Assembly: GCA_012845835.1 (NCBI GenBank)
Contig: JABAKD010000023.1
Coordinates: 18,019,027-18,083,026, forward strand
Direction: 5' to 3'
Length of the DNA: 64,000 nucleotides
DNA from: Undaria pinnatifida
Taxonomy: Eukaryota > Sar > Phaeophyceae > Laminariales > Alariaceae
Numbering within the stretch: position 1 is the first letter of the stretch; each line of letters starts with the position of its first letter. Shown piece by piece: positions 22,252-32,781 of the stretch. Position numbers and translations under genes: made by a program. The notes under the pieces were generated by a model, which saw only the letters and a list, made by a program, of their open reading frames with translations, ran no database searches and was not told the origin of the DNA.

Positions 22252-22335
22252 CGGTGGGAATGAGGAGCGTGGCAGACGCCTTCAAGTGGTCAAACTCCCA
22301 ACCGCATTAAGCTACTGCGTTGGCGGTTTTTCTCT
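22252..22335 (+). repeat. short dispersed repeat R9, copy 1
   Basis: About 80 bp match 48517-48595: GAGCGTGGCAGACGCCTTCA, GTCAAACTCCC, GCATTAAG, TACTGCGTTGGCGGTT. A hairpin can form between 22298-22306 and 22316-22323, followed by a T run, and GGTCAAACTCC resembles a B box. A Pol III transcript is possible but unsupported. Confidence 0.5.
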
Positions 22336-22604
22336 TTTTGCTGTGTTGCTGCAATTGTCATTGATTGGATCGTTTTGTATTTAGAGCGATTTATATCAGC
22401 ACAGAAACCTTTTCGAACACGCATAGCACTCGGCTACAGCACAACCCGAAACGAACCACAAGTAGTGTGAGTGTGCGCAGCAACACCATGTACAATAGTT
22501 CACAATACTTGTGATATGTGCAAAAATTATGAAACCTCGTATTCATATATATGTATGTATATATAATACACAGCAGTATGTATATATTATACGAGTATGT
22601 ATAT

Positions 22605-23300
22605 GATGCTGGTGCTCGTTCCTCTCGAGAGAGGAGTGCACAAGGCAAAAGCCACACAATCATCGCTCGCAAGCACCGAGTAACACGAAGCTCACAGCCA
22701 ACATAACACACAGAGACCACTACACCACAAACACCAGCCGCCACGAGCAATATAAACTTCTGCTGCTGTTGGTGGATGGTGGTGGGGGTGGTGGTGGGGG
22801 GAGTGTTTGTGGTGGGGGTGGTGGTGGGGGTGGTTGTGGTGAGGTGTTGGAATTGGTTTTCTCGGTCCAACAGCAGCAGCAGTGCAAACATGTATATATA
22901 TTATATGTATATGATACTGGTGCTCGTTCTTCTCGAGAGAGGAGTGCACAAGGCAAAAGCCACACAATCATCGCTCGCGAGCACCGAGTAACACGAAGCT
23001 CACAGCCAACATAACACACAGAGACCACTACACCACCACAAACACCAGCCGCCACGAGCAATATAAGCTTCTGCTGCTGTATATGATACTGGTGCTCGTT
23101 CTTCTCGAGAGAGGAGTGCACAAGGCAAAAGCCACACAATCATCGCTCGCAAGCACCGAGTAATACGAAGCTCACAGCCAACATAACACACAGAGACCAC
23201 TACACCACCACAAACACCAGCCGCCACGAGCAATATAAGCTTCTGCTGCTCTTGGTGGATGGTGGTGGGGGTGGTGGTGGGGGTGGTTGTGATGAGGTGG
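22605..23300. repeat. tandem repeat R7, three units plus GGT-rich tract
   Basis: Units starting GATGCTGG at 22605 and GATACTGG at 22913 and 23085 share CTCGAGAGAGGAGTGCACAA and later CACACAGAGACCACTACACC. Units 2 and 3 are 172 bp apart. GGT/GGGGGT-rich tracts follow units 1 and 3 (about 22770-22850 and 23250-23295). No gene is recognised. Confidence 0.8.
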
Positions 23301-23551
23301 TAGATGCGGGTTGCTTGTTTTGTTGCAGGTGCAAATCTGGACTTGGTGCTTGGGAGAGAACGCGGAGGTTTGAGTATAAAATCCCAGTGACAATTGCCAC
23401 TGGTACGAAGCAGTCACTATGGCCTAGCTCTGCGATCTCGGCATTTCGACACGAGCAGTACGAGACTTTGAGCATAAATAGCGGGCGTCTATCAGTCCCG
23501 AGCGCGTCTGAATCGGTTCGGTGTACGCGTCGCACGCCGAAAGCAAAGCGA

Positions 23552-23592
23552 ACAGACGGACAGACGGACAGACAGACAGACGGACAGACAAA
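23552..23592. repeat. (GACA/GACG)n microsatellite
   Basis: A run of about ten tetranucleotide units, GACGGACAGACGGACAGACA and on. Confidence 0.9.
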
Positions 23593-23600
23593 CCTCAATA

Positions 23601-24230
23601 TTAAGCAAACCAGTAAATAAAGGCACGCTGTGGCAGTTTTCGGAACTGTTTTTGTCCGTTTGTGTTTGTTCGTGAGCAGGGGTACACGCCCACAACTGCA
23701 CACATGACCCCTTATAGAAGAGCATCTAATCGATGCTCGTCGGCCTTCGGCCTCCTCGCATCGTTAGCTCCTCATTACAAATAAAATAAGGGTTGGTACT
23801 CGAGAACACCGCAGGGAGGTGCGAATCTCCAACGCTGTGTGTACAAGCGTCCCTCTCAGGCAACGGTCGCAGGATGTGGGCGGTGTTAACGATCACCGGA
23901 CGAATAGAAGTGATCGGTAAAGAGACAGAATCTCAGATTGAGATGGGGACAGAGGGAAGAGTGAGAGATGTGCGAGGGCGCGCCCTCGCACTCCTCTCGG
24001 ACGAAAGCAACGGGCAACGAGCTGAGGAAGCGTCTGAGAAGACGTCTTGAGATTCCTCGGGATATTGTACCCTTGCTTGTGGCTCGGAGCGTTGGCGATA
24101 ACGACATCGCTCCGAGAGACGATCTTTCTAGGAGAACGTGCGGAACGTTCCCAAAGGTTCTAAGATTAGTGTTCAGACGCAAGTAGGCAGGTTGGGATTA
24201 GAGCATATTGTGACCCACATGAAATTTTAT
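23601..24230. other. no recognisable gene
   Basis: A plus frame at 23793-24050 (85 codons) and a minus frame at 23886-24182 overlap without any domain. GAGGGCGCGCCCTC near 23977 is a 14-bp perfect palindrome. I see nothing I can name. Confidence 0.4.
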
Positions 24231-26359
24231 TAGTACTTCGATTTTTCATGAGGATCATTTTTTTTCCGATGACACCCGTATATTAGCGAAACATAGATGT
24301 ACCACGCAGCTTGCAAAGTTGAGTTTAATCCATTCAATCGGTCGTACTCACAGCTGACGTTTTTCAATTTTTATACTTCGAAGAGTAAAATATATACCGG
24401 TATCGATTTTTTTAAAAGGATCATTTTTTTGACACCTGGCTTCAACCAACGAAAACCAGGCTTGGAAGCGGACAGTCTATCTACTAGACCACAAAGTTAC
24501 ATTGCATTTTTTTTTTTTGGCAAATATATATCGATTTTCATGAGGGATCATTTTTTTTTCGATGACACTCGGATTCGAACCAGCGAAGGCCACCAGAATT
24601 ATAAGCGGACAGTCTATTTACTAGACCACAATATGTCACAGCAGCAGTGTGTATCTACCAGTACTATTTTCTTACAAATATATATCAACTTTTTTATGAG
24701 GATCATTTTTGTTTCATACGACCCCTGGATACAACCAACGAAAACCAGGCTTGGAAGCGGACAGTCTATCTACTAGACCACAAAGTTACATTGCAATTTA
24801 TTTATTTTTTCAAATATATATCGATTTGTTTTGAGGGTTCAGTTTTCTTTTCGATGACACCCGGATTCGAACCAGCGAAGGCCACCAGGATTGTAAGCGG
24901 ACAGTCTATGTACTAGACCACAATATGTCACAGCAGCAGTGTGTATCTACCAGTAATATTTGTTTACATGTATCAACTTTTTTAAGAGGATCATTTTTGT
25001 TTCATACGACCCCTGGATTCAACCAACGAAAACCAGGCTTAGAAGCGGACAGTCAATCTACTAGACCACGAAGTTACATTGCATTTTTTTTTTTTGACAA
25101 ATATATATCGATTTGTTTTGAGGGATCATTTTTCTTTTCGATGACATCCGGATTCAAACCAGGGAAGGCCACCAGGATTATAAGCGGACAGTCTTTGTAC
25201 TAGACCACAATATGTCACAGCAGCAGTGTGTATCTTCCAGTACTATTTTTTTACAAGTATATATAAACTTTTTGATGATCATTTTTTTTTTTCATACGAC
25301 CCCCAGATTCAACCAACGAAAACGAGGCTTATAAGCGGACGGTCTATCTACTAGAAGACCACAAAGTCACATTGATATCTAATACCAGGTATTTTTTTTC
25401 GTGAGGATCATTTTCTTTCCCCGATGACACCGGGATTGGAACCAACGAAAAGACCTTTTGAAGCTTATAGACTTACTCACGAATATGTTTGTGCTGAAAG
25501 CGCTCGATTGGTGCTTCCTGGCATCTCCGAGGTCGGATGGTATAGTTTATTACTTGCGGAACGGTTCAGCTTTTCTTTGATTTCTTCCTCCACCTCTATA
25601 AGTTATTTATCTTTTTTTATTACAAATTTATATAGATTTTTTAATGGGGATCATTTTTTTTTTCCGACGACACCCAGATTCGAACCACCGAAGAGCAGGC
25701 TTATAAGCGGACAGCCTATCTACTAGACCACAACGTCACATTGATATCTCTTTTATTTTTACAAATATAATTTATACTTCGTGAATAAATACCAGGTATC
25801 AATTTTTCATGAGGATAATTTTTTTTTTCCGACGACACCCGGATTCGAACCAGCGAAGGCCAGTATCTTAAACGGACAGTCTATCTATTAACACTAGACC
25901 ACAATGTCACAGCAGCAGCAGTGGTATCTACCAGTACTATATTTTTATTTGCAACTACTATTAATACTACTGCTGTATAATAGCGAAACATAGATGTACC
26001 ACGCAGCTTGCAAAGTTGAGTTTCAACAATTTAATCGGTCGTACTCACAGCTAACGTAACGTTTTTCAATTTTTATGTAAAATTTATACAAGTATCGATT
26101 TTTTTAAGAGGATAATTTTTGTTCCCCGATGACACCTGGATTCAACCAACTAAAAACCAGGCTTAAAAGCGGATAACCTACTAGACCACAAAGTCACATT
26201 GCTACCATTTTTATTTTTTGACAAATAAATATCGATTTTCCATGAGGGATCATTTTTTTTCGATGACACCCGGATTCGAACCAGCGAAGGTCACCAGGAT
26301 TATAAGCGGACAGTCTATGTACTAGACCACAATATGTCACAGCAGCAGTGGTGTATCTA
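24231..26359 (-). repeat. tRNA-like array (a-b-c-d-c-d-c-d-e-R2-f-a-b-c)
   Basis: The longest continuous stretch of the array. It starts with a module a whose tRNA-like part is deleted (24231-24385), then b, c, d, with the c-d pair repeated three times (24540-25390), e (to 25465), R2 (25466-25620), f, a with tail T, b and the start of c. Module c reads GATTCGAACCAGCGAAGG and module d ATTCAACCAACGAAAACC, so b, d and e have weaker B boxes than a, c and f. All read on the minus strand. Confidence 0.75.
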
Positions 26360-27401
26360 CAGTCGACCCTGCTTTAAAGACACACCGCGTTTATTTTTTT
26401 GGGAGTGTCTTTAACGCGGGGAAGTGTCGTTAGGATTCCGGGGCCACTAACTCACCGTCCCCGGGGGCAATGGAGGTGTAACATATGTCAAAAATACGCG
26501 CATTTGAAGCAGAAATGCGACCACGAAACTGTGTTGCTTAAAAACTACAACACGTGATTTGAAAGGCCGCAACACTACTGCTGTAGTACACTCCAATACT
26601 TTACACATTTTGAATTTCCCTCCACCACCGAAACGCGGGAAGGAGTGCAGCACGACCTATTGTAATGTGTACGGCAGTGCGCTGTTGTTGATGCAGGCTC
26701 TTGCTGTAATGTGTACGGCAGTGCGCTGTTGTTGATGCAGGCTTTTGCTGTAATGTGTACGGCAGTGCGCTGGTGTTGCAGGCTTTTCTTATTGTCAAGG
26801 CGTTATCCTCACGGTGAACATCATGCCCGAGATATCGCGAACACACCTGAGACACATCAGTTCGTTGGAACTAGCTCTGATACGATACACGCAAGTTACC
26901 TGCCACATAGGGACCAAACAAACCCAGTCGACCCCTTAGAAGGACACAGGAAACGGTCGGTAGCGCAGACCACATCATACAAAAAAATCGGGCAAATACA
27001 CCGAAAAGAGGACACCGTTCTTCCCCAAAGGTCAACACGAGGCAAAAACACAAAACAAAAATACGAAAATTTAACTCCACGAGAAAGGCAAAAATCCCAA
27101 ACAACGAATGTGGGCATGCCAAGTGTGTTGTCCTCAAACACCAAAAACTACGTCGCCCACATATCCCGAAGAGTCGCCTGCACCTCACCCCCCTACTTCG
27201 TTCTTCGCTTGACTTGAGTTTCATGAGTGAACGAATGCACATTCTTCGAAAGAAGGTACACCGTTTCGCTGTACTCGCCGTCTCTTCCGTTCGCGTACAA
27301 ATAGGAGCGGACATCCTCGAGGCACCATGTTCTGGGAAAAAAATGTGTCTTTATAGCGGGGAGTTTCCGTAAGAAGAGTGTCTTTGAAGCGGGGACGACT
27401 G
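26360..27401. mobile_element. pogo/Tigger-like DNA transposon without a transposase
   Basis: Terminal inverted repeats start CAGTCG(A/T)CCC and GCTT(T/C)AAAGACAC. A TA target duplication flanks it (26358-26359 and 27402-27403). Removing it restores the normal module c sequence TATCTACCAGTAC. CAGTCGACCCCG-like ends are typical of pogo/Tigger elements in the Tc1/mariner group. A plus frame at 26711-27217 and a minus frame at 26871-27314 have no DDE or HTH I can see. Three copies of TAATGTGTACGGCAGTGCGC lie near 26663-26770. Confidence 0.8.
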
Positions 27402-27645
27402 TACCAGTACTATATTTTTACAAATATATACCTGGTATAATTTTTTTCATGAGGATCCATTTTTTTTTCATATGACCCCTGGATTCAACCAACGAAAACC
27501 AGGCTTATTAGCGGACAGTCTATCCACTAGAAGACCACAAAGTCACATTGATATCTATCTAACTATTTTTTTTTTTCTAGTATTTTTTTTCCACGATGAC
27601 ACCGGGATTGGAACCAACGAGAAGACCTTGAGGCTTTTAGTACAT
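27402..27645 (-). repeat. tRNA-like array, resumed (c-d-e)
   Basis: This is the end of module c interrupted by the pogo-like element, then d (GGATTCAACCAACGAAAACC near 27480) and e (GGGATTGGAACCAACGAG near 27603), ending at the ACAT before the TRIM. Confidence 0.7.
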
Positions 27646-28023
27646 TGTTGAGGTATTAGTGGGGTATTAGCCTGTTTGACCACTTGCAAAAGGTTAACCA
27701 ATAGCTTACCCAATCTAAGCCTTTATAACACTCTCCCCCTCTGAAACGACAGGATAGCAAGTCGGCCGGATATACGGGCGGGCCTGTCAATATCGAAGCG
27801 GTTTCATTTCCTGTGGGTATACCGGAGAGAGTAGTTTTCAAGTTCGACATGGGGAAAGTCTGAAAAAGTTTATTATGTGCATGGTAGGATTTGAACCCAC
27901 GACCCAAAAAACCCATGGTCTGGCGACGACGCCATTTGTTATGGTATTAGTGGGGTATTAGTCTGTCTGAGCACTTGCAAAAGGTTAACCAATAATAGCT
28001 TACCCAAACTAAGCCTTATAACA
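27646..28023 (-). mobile_element. TRIM-type miniature LTR element 2
   Basis: Terminal repeats are 27646-27730 and 27937-28023, flanked by ACAT (27642-27645 and 28024-28027). It has the same primer-binding-like and polypurine tracts as element 1, and the same insertion point relative to module e and R1. It is therefore the same insertion event, copied by segmental duplication. It looks structurally whole and carries no gene. Confidence 0.8.
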
Positions 28024-28741
28024 ACATACCGGTACTACACCAGATTTGTACATACCATCAGGTACTACGCTGTTGGATCACAATGCACGCCCAGCTCAGA
28101 TCAGTCCGTCTATATATAGCCCAGCAGCGCAGCGTAGCGCCGTGCGGAGCCGTGCGGTGCCGTGCCGTGACCTTCGCTGCGGTGTTGTGTCGTACTGCGC
28201 TGTGTTATTTCTTTCGAACATAAAGCAGTACCGGGTATAATACGTGTTGTTGTGTACTACTTTTCTTTTTTTTTGCTTTTTCTACGTGTATTTGATCTTT
28301 CACGGCCCCCTGTTTTGTCCCCCATGCAAAGTACCCCCGTACTGCCGATCAGAACGTAACACCGGTAACAAAAGCACACAGCACAGCTGAGCACAACAGG
28401 GCAATTTGCTCTGCACAAGCAGCTCCTGGCATTATCAAATCGTTATTTTTTCTTTTTCTACATGTATTTGATCTTTCACGGCCCCCTGCTTTGTCCCCCA
28501 TGCAAAATACCCCCGTACTGCCGATCAGAACGTCACACCGGTAACAAAACCACACAGCACAGCTGAGCACAACAAGGCAATTTGCTCTGCACAAGCAGCT
28601 CTTGGCATTATCAAATCGCTGTTCGCACCAAATCATGGGCCTCTTCTTTCTGCCCCCTTTACATGTTTTTAGTTGCATTCTTCCTTGCCTTGCGCGAGCG
28701 TAGCGGGCGGCGTCAGCCGCCCGCGGAGCGGAGCCCTTGTA
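28024..28741 (+). repeat. repeat R1, copy c, with internal duplication
   Basis: This starts ACATACCGGTACTACACC and ends GGAGCCCTTGTA. About 175 bp (28265-28440, from the TTTTTGCTTTTTCTACGTG region to GGCATTATCAAATCG) are repeated at 28441-28615. The hairpin GGGCGGCGTCAGCCGCCC lies near 28705. Copy d begins two bases later. Confidence 0.7.
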
Positions 28742-28742
28742 G

Positions 28743-29680
28743 TACATACCGGTACTACTACACCAGGTTTGTACATACCATCAGGTACTGCGCTGTTGGA
28801 TCACAATGCACGCCCAGCTCAGATCAGTCCGGCTATATATAGCCTAGCAGCGCAGCATAGCGCCGTGCGGAGCCGTACGGTGCGGTGCCGTGACCTTCGC
28901 TGCGTTGCTGTGTTGTGCTGCGCTGTGTGCCTTCTTTCGAACATTAGAGCAGTACCGGATATAATACGTGTTGTTGTGTACTACTTTCCTTCTTTTTTCT
29001 TTTTCTACATGTATGTGATCTTTCATGGCCCCCTGCTTTTTCGCCCACGCAAAATTCCCCCGTACTGCCGACCAGAACGTAACACCGGTGTTGAGGAATT
29101 AGTGGGGATTTAGTCCGTTTGACCACTTGCAAAATGTTAACCAATAGCTTACCCAAACTAAGCCTTGAAACACTCTCCCCCTGAAACGGCGGGATAGCAG
29201 GTCGGCCGGATATACGGCGGAGCTCTGTCAATATCCAAGCCGTTCCATTCCCTGGGGATACCAGGGAGAGCGTTTTTCAAGTTCGACATGGGGAAAATTT
29301 GAAAATTTTATCATTATTTGGATGGTGGGGATCGAACCCACGACCCAAAAACCCATAGTCTGTCGACGACGCCATTTGTTGAGGTATTAGTGGGGTATTA
29401 GTCCGTTTGGGTATTAGTCCGTTTTACCACTTGCAAAAGACTAACCAATAGCTTACCCAAACTAAGCCTTATAACACCGGTAACAAAAGCACACAGCACA
29501 GTTGAGCACAACGGGGCAATTTGCTCTGCACAAGCAGCTTTTGGCATTATCAAATCGCTGTTCCCACCAAATCATGGGCCTCTTCTTTCTGCCCCCTTTA
29601 CATGTTTTCAGTGGCATTCTTTCTTGCCTCGCGCGAGCGTAGCGGGTGGCGTCAGCCGCCCGCGGAGTGGAGCCCTTGTT
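28743..29680 (+). repeat. repeat R1, copy d, split by a TRIM
   Basis: R1 sequence runs 28743-29088, is interrupted by the TRIM at 29089-29476, and resumes at 29477 with the duplicated CCGG, ending GGAGCCCTTGT at 29680. The hairpin before the end is GGGTGGCGTCAGCCGCCC. Confidence 0.7.
29089..29476 (-). mobile_element. TRIM-type miniature LTR element 3
   Basis: Terminal repeats are 29089-29172 and about 29377-29476, flanked by CCGG (29085-29088 and 29477-29480) inside R1 copy d. The intact R1 reads AACACCGGTAACAAAAGC, so the insertion and its 4-bp duplication are clear. This is an insertion independent of elements 1 and 2. The right repeat holds a small internal duplication. No gene. Confidence 0.8.
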
Positions 29681-29855
29681 GAATTTATATCGATTTTTTT
29701 AACAGGATTATTTTTTTTCCCTGATGACACCTGGATTCAACCAACGGAAGCCAGGCTTATGCGCGAACAGTCTATCTACTAGACCACAAAGTTACATGGC
29801 TATCTATTTTTTTTTTTGACAAATGAATATCGATTTTTCATCAGAATCATTTTTT
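29681..29855 (-). repeat. tRNA-like array (b and start of c)
   Basis: Module b (ATTCAACCAACGGAAGCCAG near 29730) is followed by the start of module c, which is interrupted in its T run by the hAT-like element at 29856. Confidence 0.65.
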
Positions 29856-31514
29856 CAGGGCTTTTCACGGGTCAGGTCAAATCTCGCGAGTCGGGTCGGG
29901 TCGGGTCGGGTCAGCTGACCCGACCCGACCCGCGAGAGTTTCGAGACGTCTTGACCCGACCCGACCCGACCCGCGAGAATTTCGAGACGTCTTGACCCGA
30001 CCTGACGCGACCGGCGAGATTTTCAAGACGTCTTGACCCGACCCGACCCGACCCGACCCCCGAGATTTTGAAATCGTCCTGACCCGACCCGACCCGACCC
30101 GCGACAATCAGGGTGACCCGCGAGATTCTGGTCGTCTGGCGGGTCACGTTTACTAGACCCGTGACATTTCTCACCGGTCAAAGTCAAAAGTCACGGGTCA
30201 AAGCATGTATACCTCGGTCGGTTGGTTGGTCCTTCGTCCCTCCTACTTGTTCCAGTATGTCGTGTTCTCTGCGTTTATTATCGGCATTGTTTGCAGCTGA
30301 TGATTATGTCATGTGGTGTGCGAGAAATAGGAAATTAACCGCAACCCACATGCATGGACATGCCCGTACCGATTGACCACTGGGTCGACCCGACGAGCGA
30401 CCCGACGAGTGAGCTAGTTATAAGGTATAAGTGCAATCTCCGGCCCCGGCAAGCCGCCTAGCTGAGCCGCCTCCGGCAGCAAGCCCACAACTGGGGCGGT
30501 GGATCTGTCAGCAGGGGCTGCGATCCGCGAGGATGCGTTGTCCGCTGCTGGTGCTTGCTGCTGCCAGGGTGGTGCTGCTGCTGCTGTGCTGCTGCTGCTG
30601 CTGCTTGCTGCTGCTGCTGCTTCGACGACGACTGCTCTTCTTGCTTTTTTACGTTTGGTCACATTTCGTACTGATATGATAATTCTCGAGCTAGCTACTA
30701 CTACTACTATTACTACTACTGCTGTATTTATCTTGTATCTGTGCAGTCTCCAGCCCCGGCAAGCAGCCTAGCTGAGCCGCCTCCGGCTGCAAGCCCACAA
30801 CTGGGGCGGTGGGTCTGTCAGCAGGGGCTGCAACCCGCGAGAATCCGGGGTCTGCTGCTGCTGCTTGCTGCTGCCAGTGCTGCTGCTGCTTCGACGACGA
30901 CTGCCCTTCCTTGCCTTTTTACGTTTGGCCACATTTCGTACTGGTATGACCGTAATATTACTACTACTGTTGGTACGGCTTCAGTAGGTACGGGATTCGC
31001 GTCACACTGCTGTATTCCTTGGTACGAGTAGCTAGGGGTACTGCCTGGTGATTGTTCTGCACGCTGTGATGACATATGATCGGAGCATCGGCACGAGGGA
31101 GGCAGGACGCGGAAATGTTTGTATTTTATTGGCGGACCCGCGGGCCCGACCCGCGGGGCGCCTGCACGGCATCAATGTGGCTCTCAGCTCTAAGTTTGAA
31201 AAAGGCGGATCCGCCGGCCAGATCCGCGGGTTTGACCCGCGGGTCAGCCCAACACAACTCACGGGTCATTATGGCTTGACCCGCGAAGTGGCCCGTATCT
31301 CGCGGGTCATGACCCGACCCGACCCGCGAGATTTTGAAAACCTCTCGACCCGACCCGACCCGACCCGCGAGATTTTGAAGCCTCTTGACCCGACCCGACC
31401 CGACCCGATCCGTGAGATTTTAAAACGTAATGACCCGACCCGACCCGACCCGCGAGATTTCGAAACCCCCTTGACCCGACCCGCGGGTCGGGTCATGACC
31501 CGTGAAAAGCCCTG
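29856..31514 (+). mobile_element. hAT-like non-autonomous element 1
   Basis: The ends are inverted repeats starting CAGGGCTTTTCACGGGTC, a hAT-type terminus, with an ATTTTTT-type 7-8 bp flank on both sides inside the T run of module c. Long arrays of GGGTC/GACCC pentamers lie next to both ends (29880-30110 and 31290-31500), in sub-units joined by TTTTGAAAA-like spacers. The interior holds two copies of a CTG-rich segment (30430-30690 and 30735-30960). No transposase frame is present. A palindromic GGGTCAGCTGACCC lies at about 29909-29922. Confidence 0.7.
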
Positions 31515-31847
31515 ATTTTTTTTTTCGATGACACCCGGATTCGAACCAGGGAAAATGCCACCAGGATTATAAGCGGACAGTCTATGTATTAGACCACAAT
31601 ATGTCACAGCAGCAGTGGTGTATCTACCAGTACAATTTTTTTACAAATACATCAACTTTTTTATGAGGATCTTTTTTTTTCATATGACCCCTTGATTCAA
31701 CCAACGAAAACCAGGCTTATAAGCGAACAGTCTATCTACTAGAAGACCACAAAGTCACATTGATATCTATTACTTTTTCATGAGGATCATTTTCTTTCCC
31801 CGATGACATCGGGATTGGAACCAACGCAAAGACCTTAAGGCTTATAG
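31515..31847 (-). repeat. tRNA-like array, resumed (c-d-e)
   Basis: The rest of module c (GATTCGAACCAGGGAAAATG near 31540), d and e. Module e here runs straight into R1 (GGCTTATAGTACATACC), so this is the empty-site allele for TRIM elements 1 and 2. Confidence 0.75.
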
Positions 31848-32422
31848 TACATACCGGTACTACTACACCAGGTTTGTACGTACCATCAGGTACTACACTG
31901 TTGGATCACAATGCACGCCCAGCTCAGATCAGTCCGGCCCGGCTTATACAGCCCAGCAGCGCAGCGTAGCGCAGCGTAGCGCCGTGCGGAGCCGTGCGGA
32001 GCCGTGCGGAGCCGTGCTGAGCCGTGCGGAGCCGTGCGGTGCGGTGCTGTGTGCCCTTCGCTGCGGTGCTGTGTCGTGCTACGCTGTGTGCTTTCTTTCG
32101 AACATAGAGTAGTACAGGGTATAAACGTGTTGTGTACTACTCGGAGTACTTTTCTTTCACGGCCCCCTGTTTTTTCCCCCACGCAAAGTACCCCCGTACT
32201 GCCAATCAGAACGCAACACTGGTAACAAAAGCACACAGCACAGCTGAGCACAACAGGGCGATTTGCTCTGCACAAGCAGCTCTTGGCATTATCAAATCGC
32301 TGTTCGCACCGTATCATGGGCCTCTTCTTTATGCCCCCTTTACATGTATTTAGTTGCATTCTTCCTTGCCTTGCGCGAGCTTAGCGGGCGGCGTCAGCCG
32401 CCCGCGGAGCGGAGCCCTTGTA
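31848..32422 (+). repeat. repeat R1, copy e
   Basis: TACATACCGG to GGAGCCCTTGTA, with the variable GC stretch expanded to several GAGCCGTGCG units (31980-32040). The hairpin GGGCGGCGTCAGCCGCCC lies near 32390. R1 is followed by an ACACATA tract, not by array modules. Confidence 0.7.
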
Positions 32423-32575
32423 CACACATACGCACAGAGCACCACGAGCCGGTATATACACACACTTTTATATACACACACTTATATACACACATACACA
32501 TACACACGCATACACGCACATATGCACACATACACACATACACACATCGCATACACACAGAACACCACGAGCCGG
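32423..32575. repeat. (CACATA)-rich microsatellite
   Basis: Imperfect ACACATA and TATACACA units, beginning and ending in a short CACCACGAGCCGG segment (32440 and 32565) that is thus duplicated around it. Confidence 0.8.
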
Positions 32576-32781
32576 AGGCGAGGTGCGCCGCCGGAGATAT
32601 TTTCTTTGGACGTGTGTGCATAAATTTACTCAAAAGGCTCGTCTCATTCGCTTGTCTTGCAAAGAACACAGTAACAAGCGCAGGCAGGACCTGCTGCATA
32701 TAACTGCATGGATGTGAGCGCGCAGGTCAACTCCGAAGAATGTTGGACATGTTGAAATCAATGGATTCGCCCCCTTTTTTT

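Noticed and set aside
26711-27314. Possible transposase frames in the pogo-like element
   Set aside because: Neither the plus nor the minus frame shows a helix-turn-helix or DDE pattern, and they overlap each other.
28349-32359. Minus-strand frame KTCKGGRKKRPMIWCEQRF in several R1 copies
   Set aside because: The frame is shared because R1 copies share DNA. Its ends differ among copies and it shows no domain.
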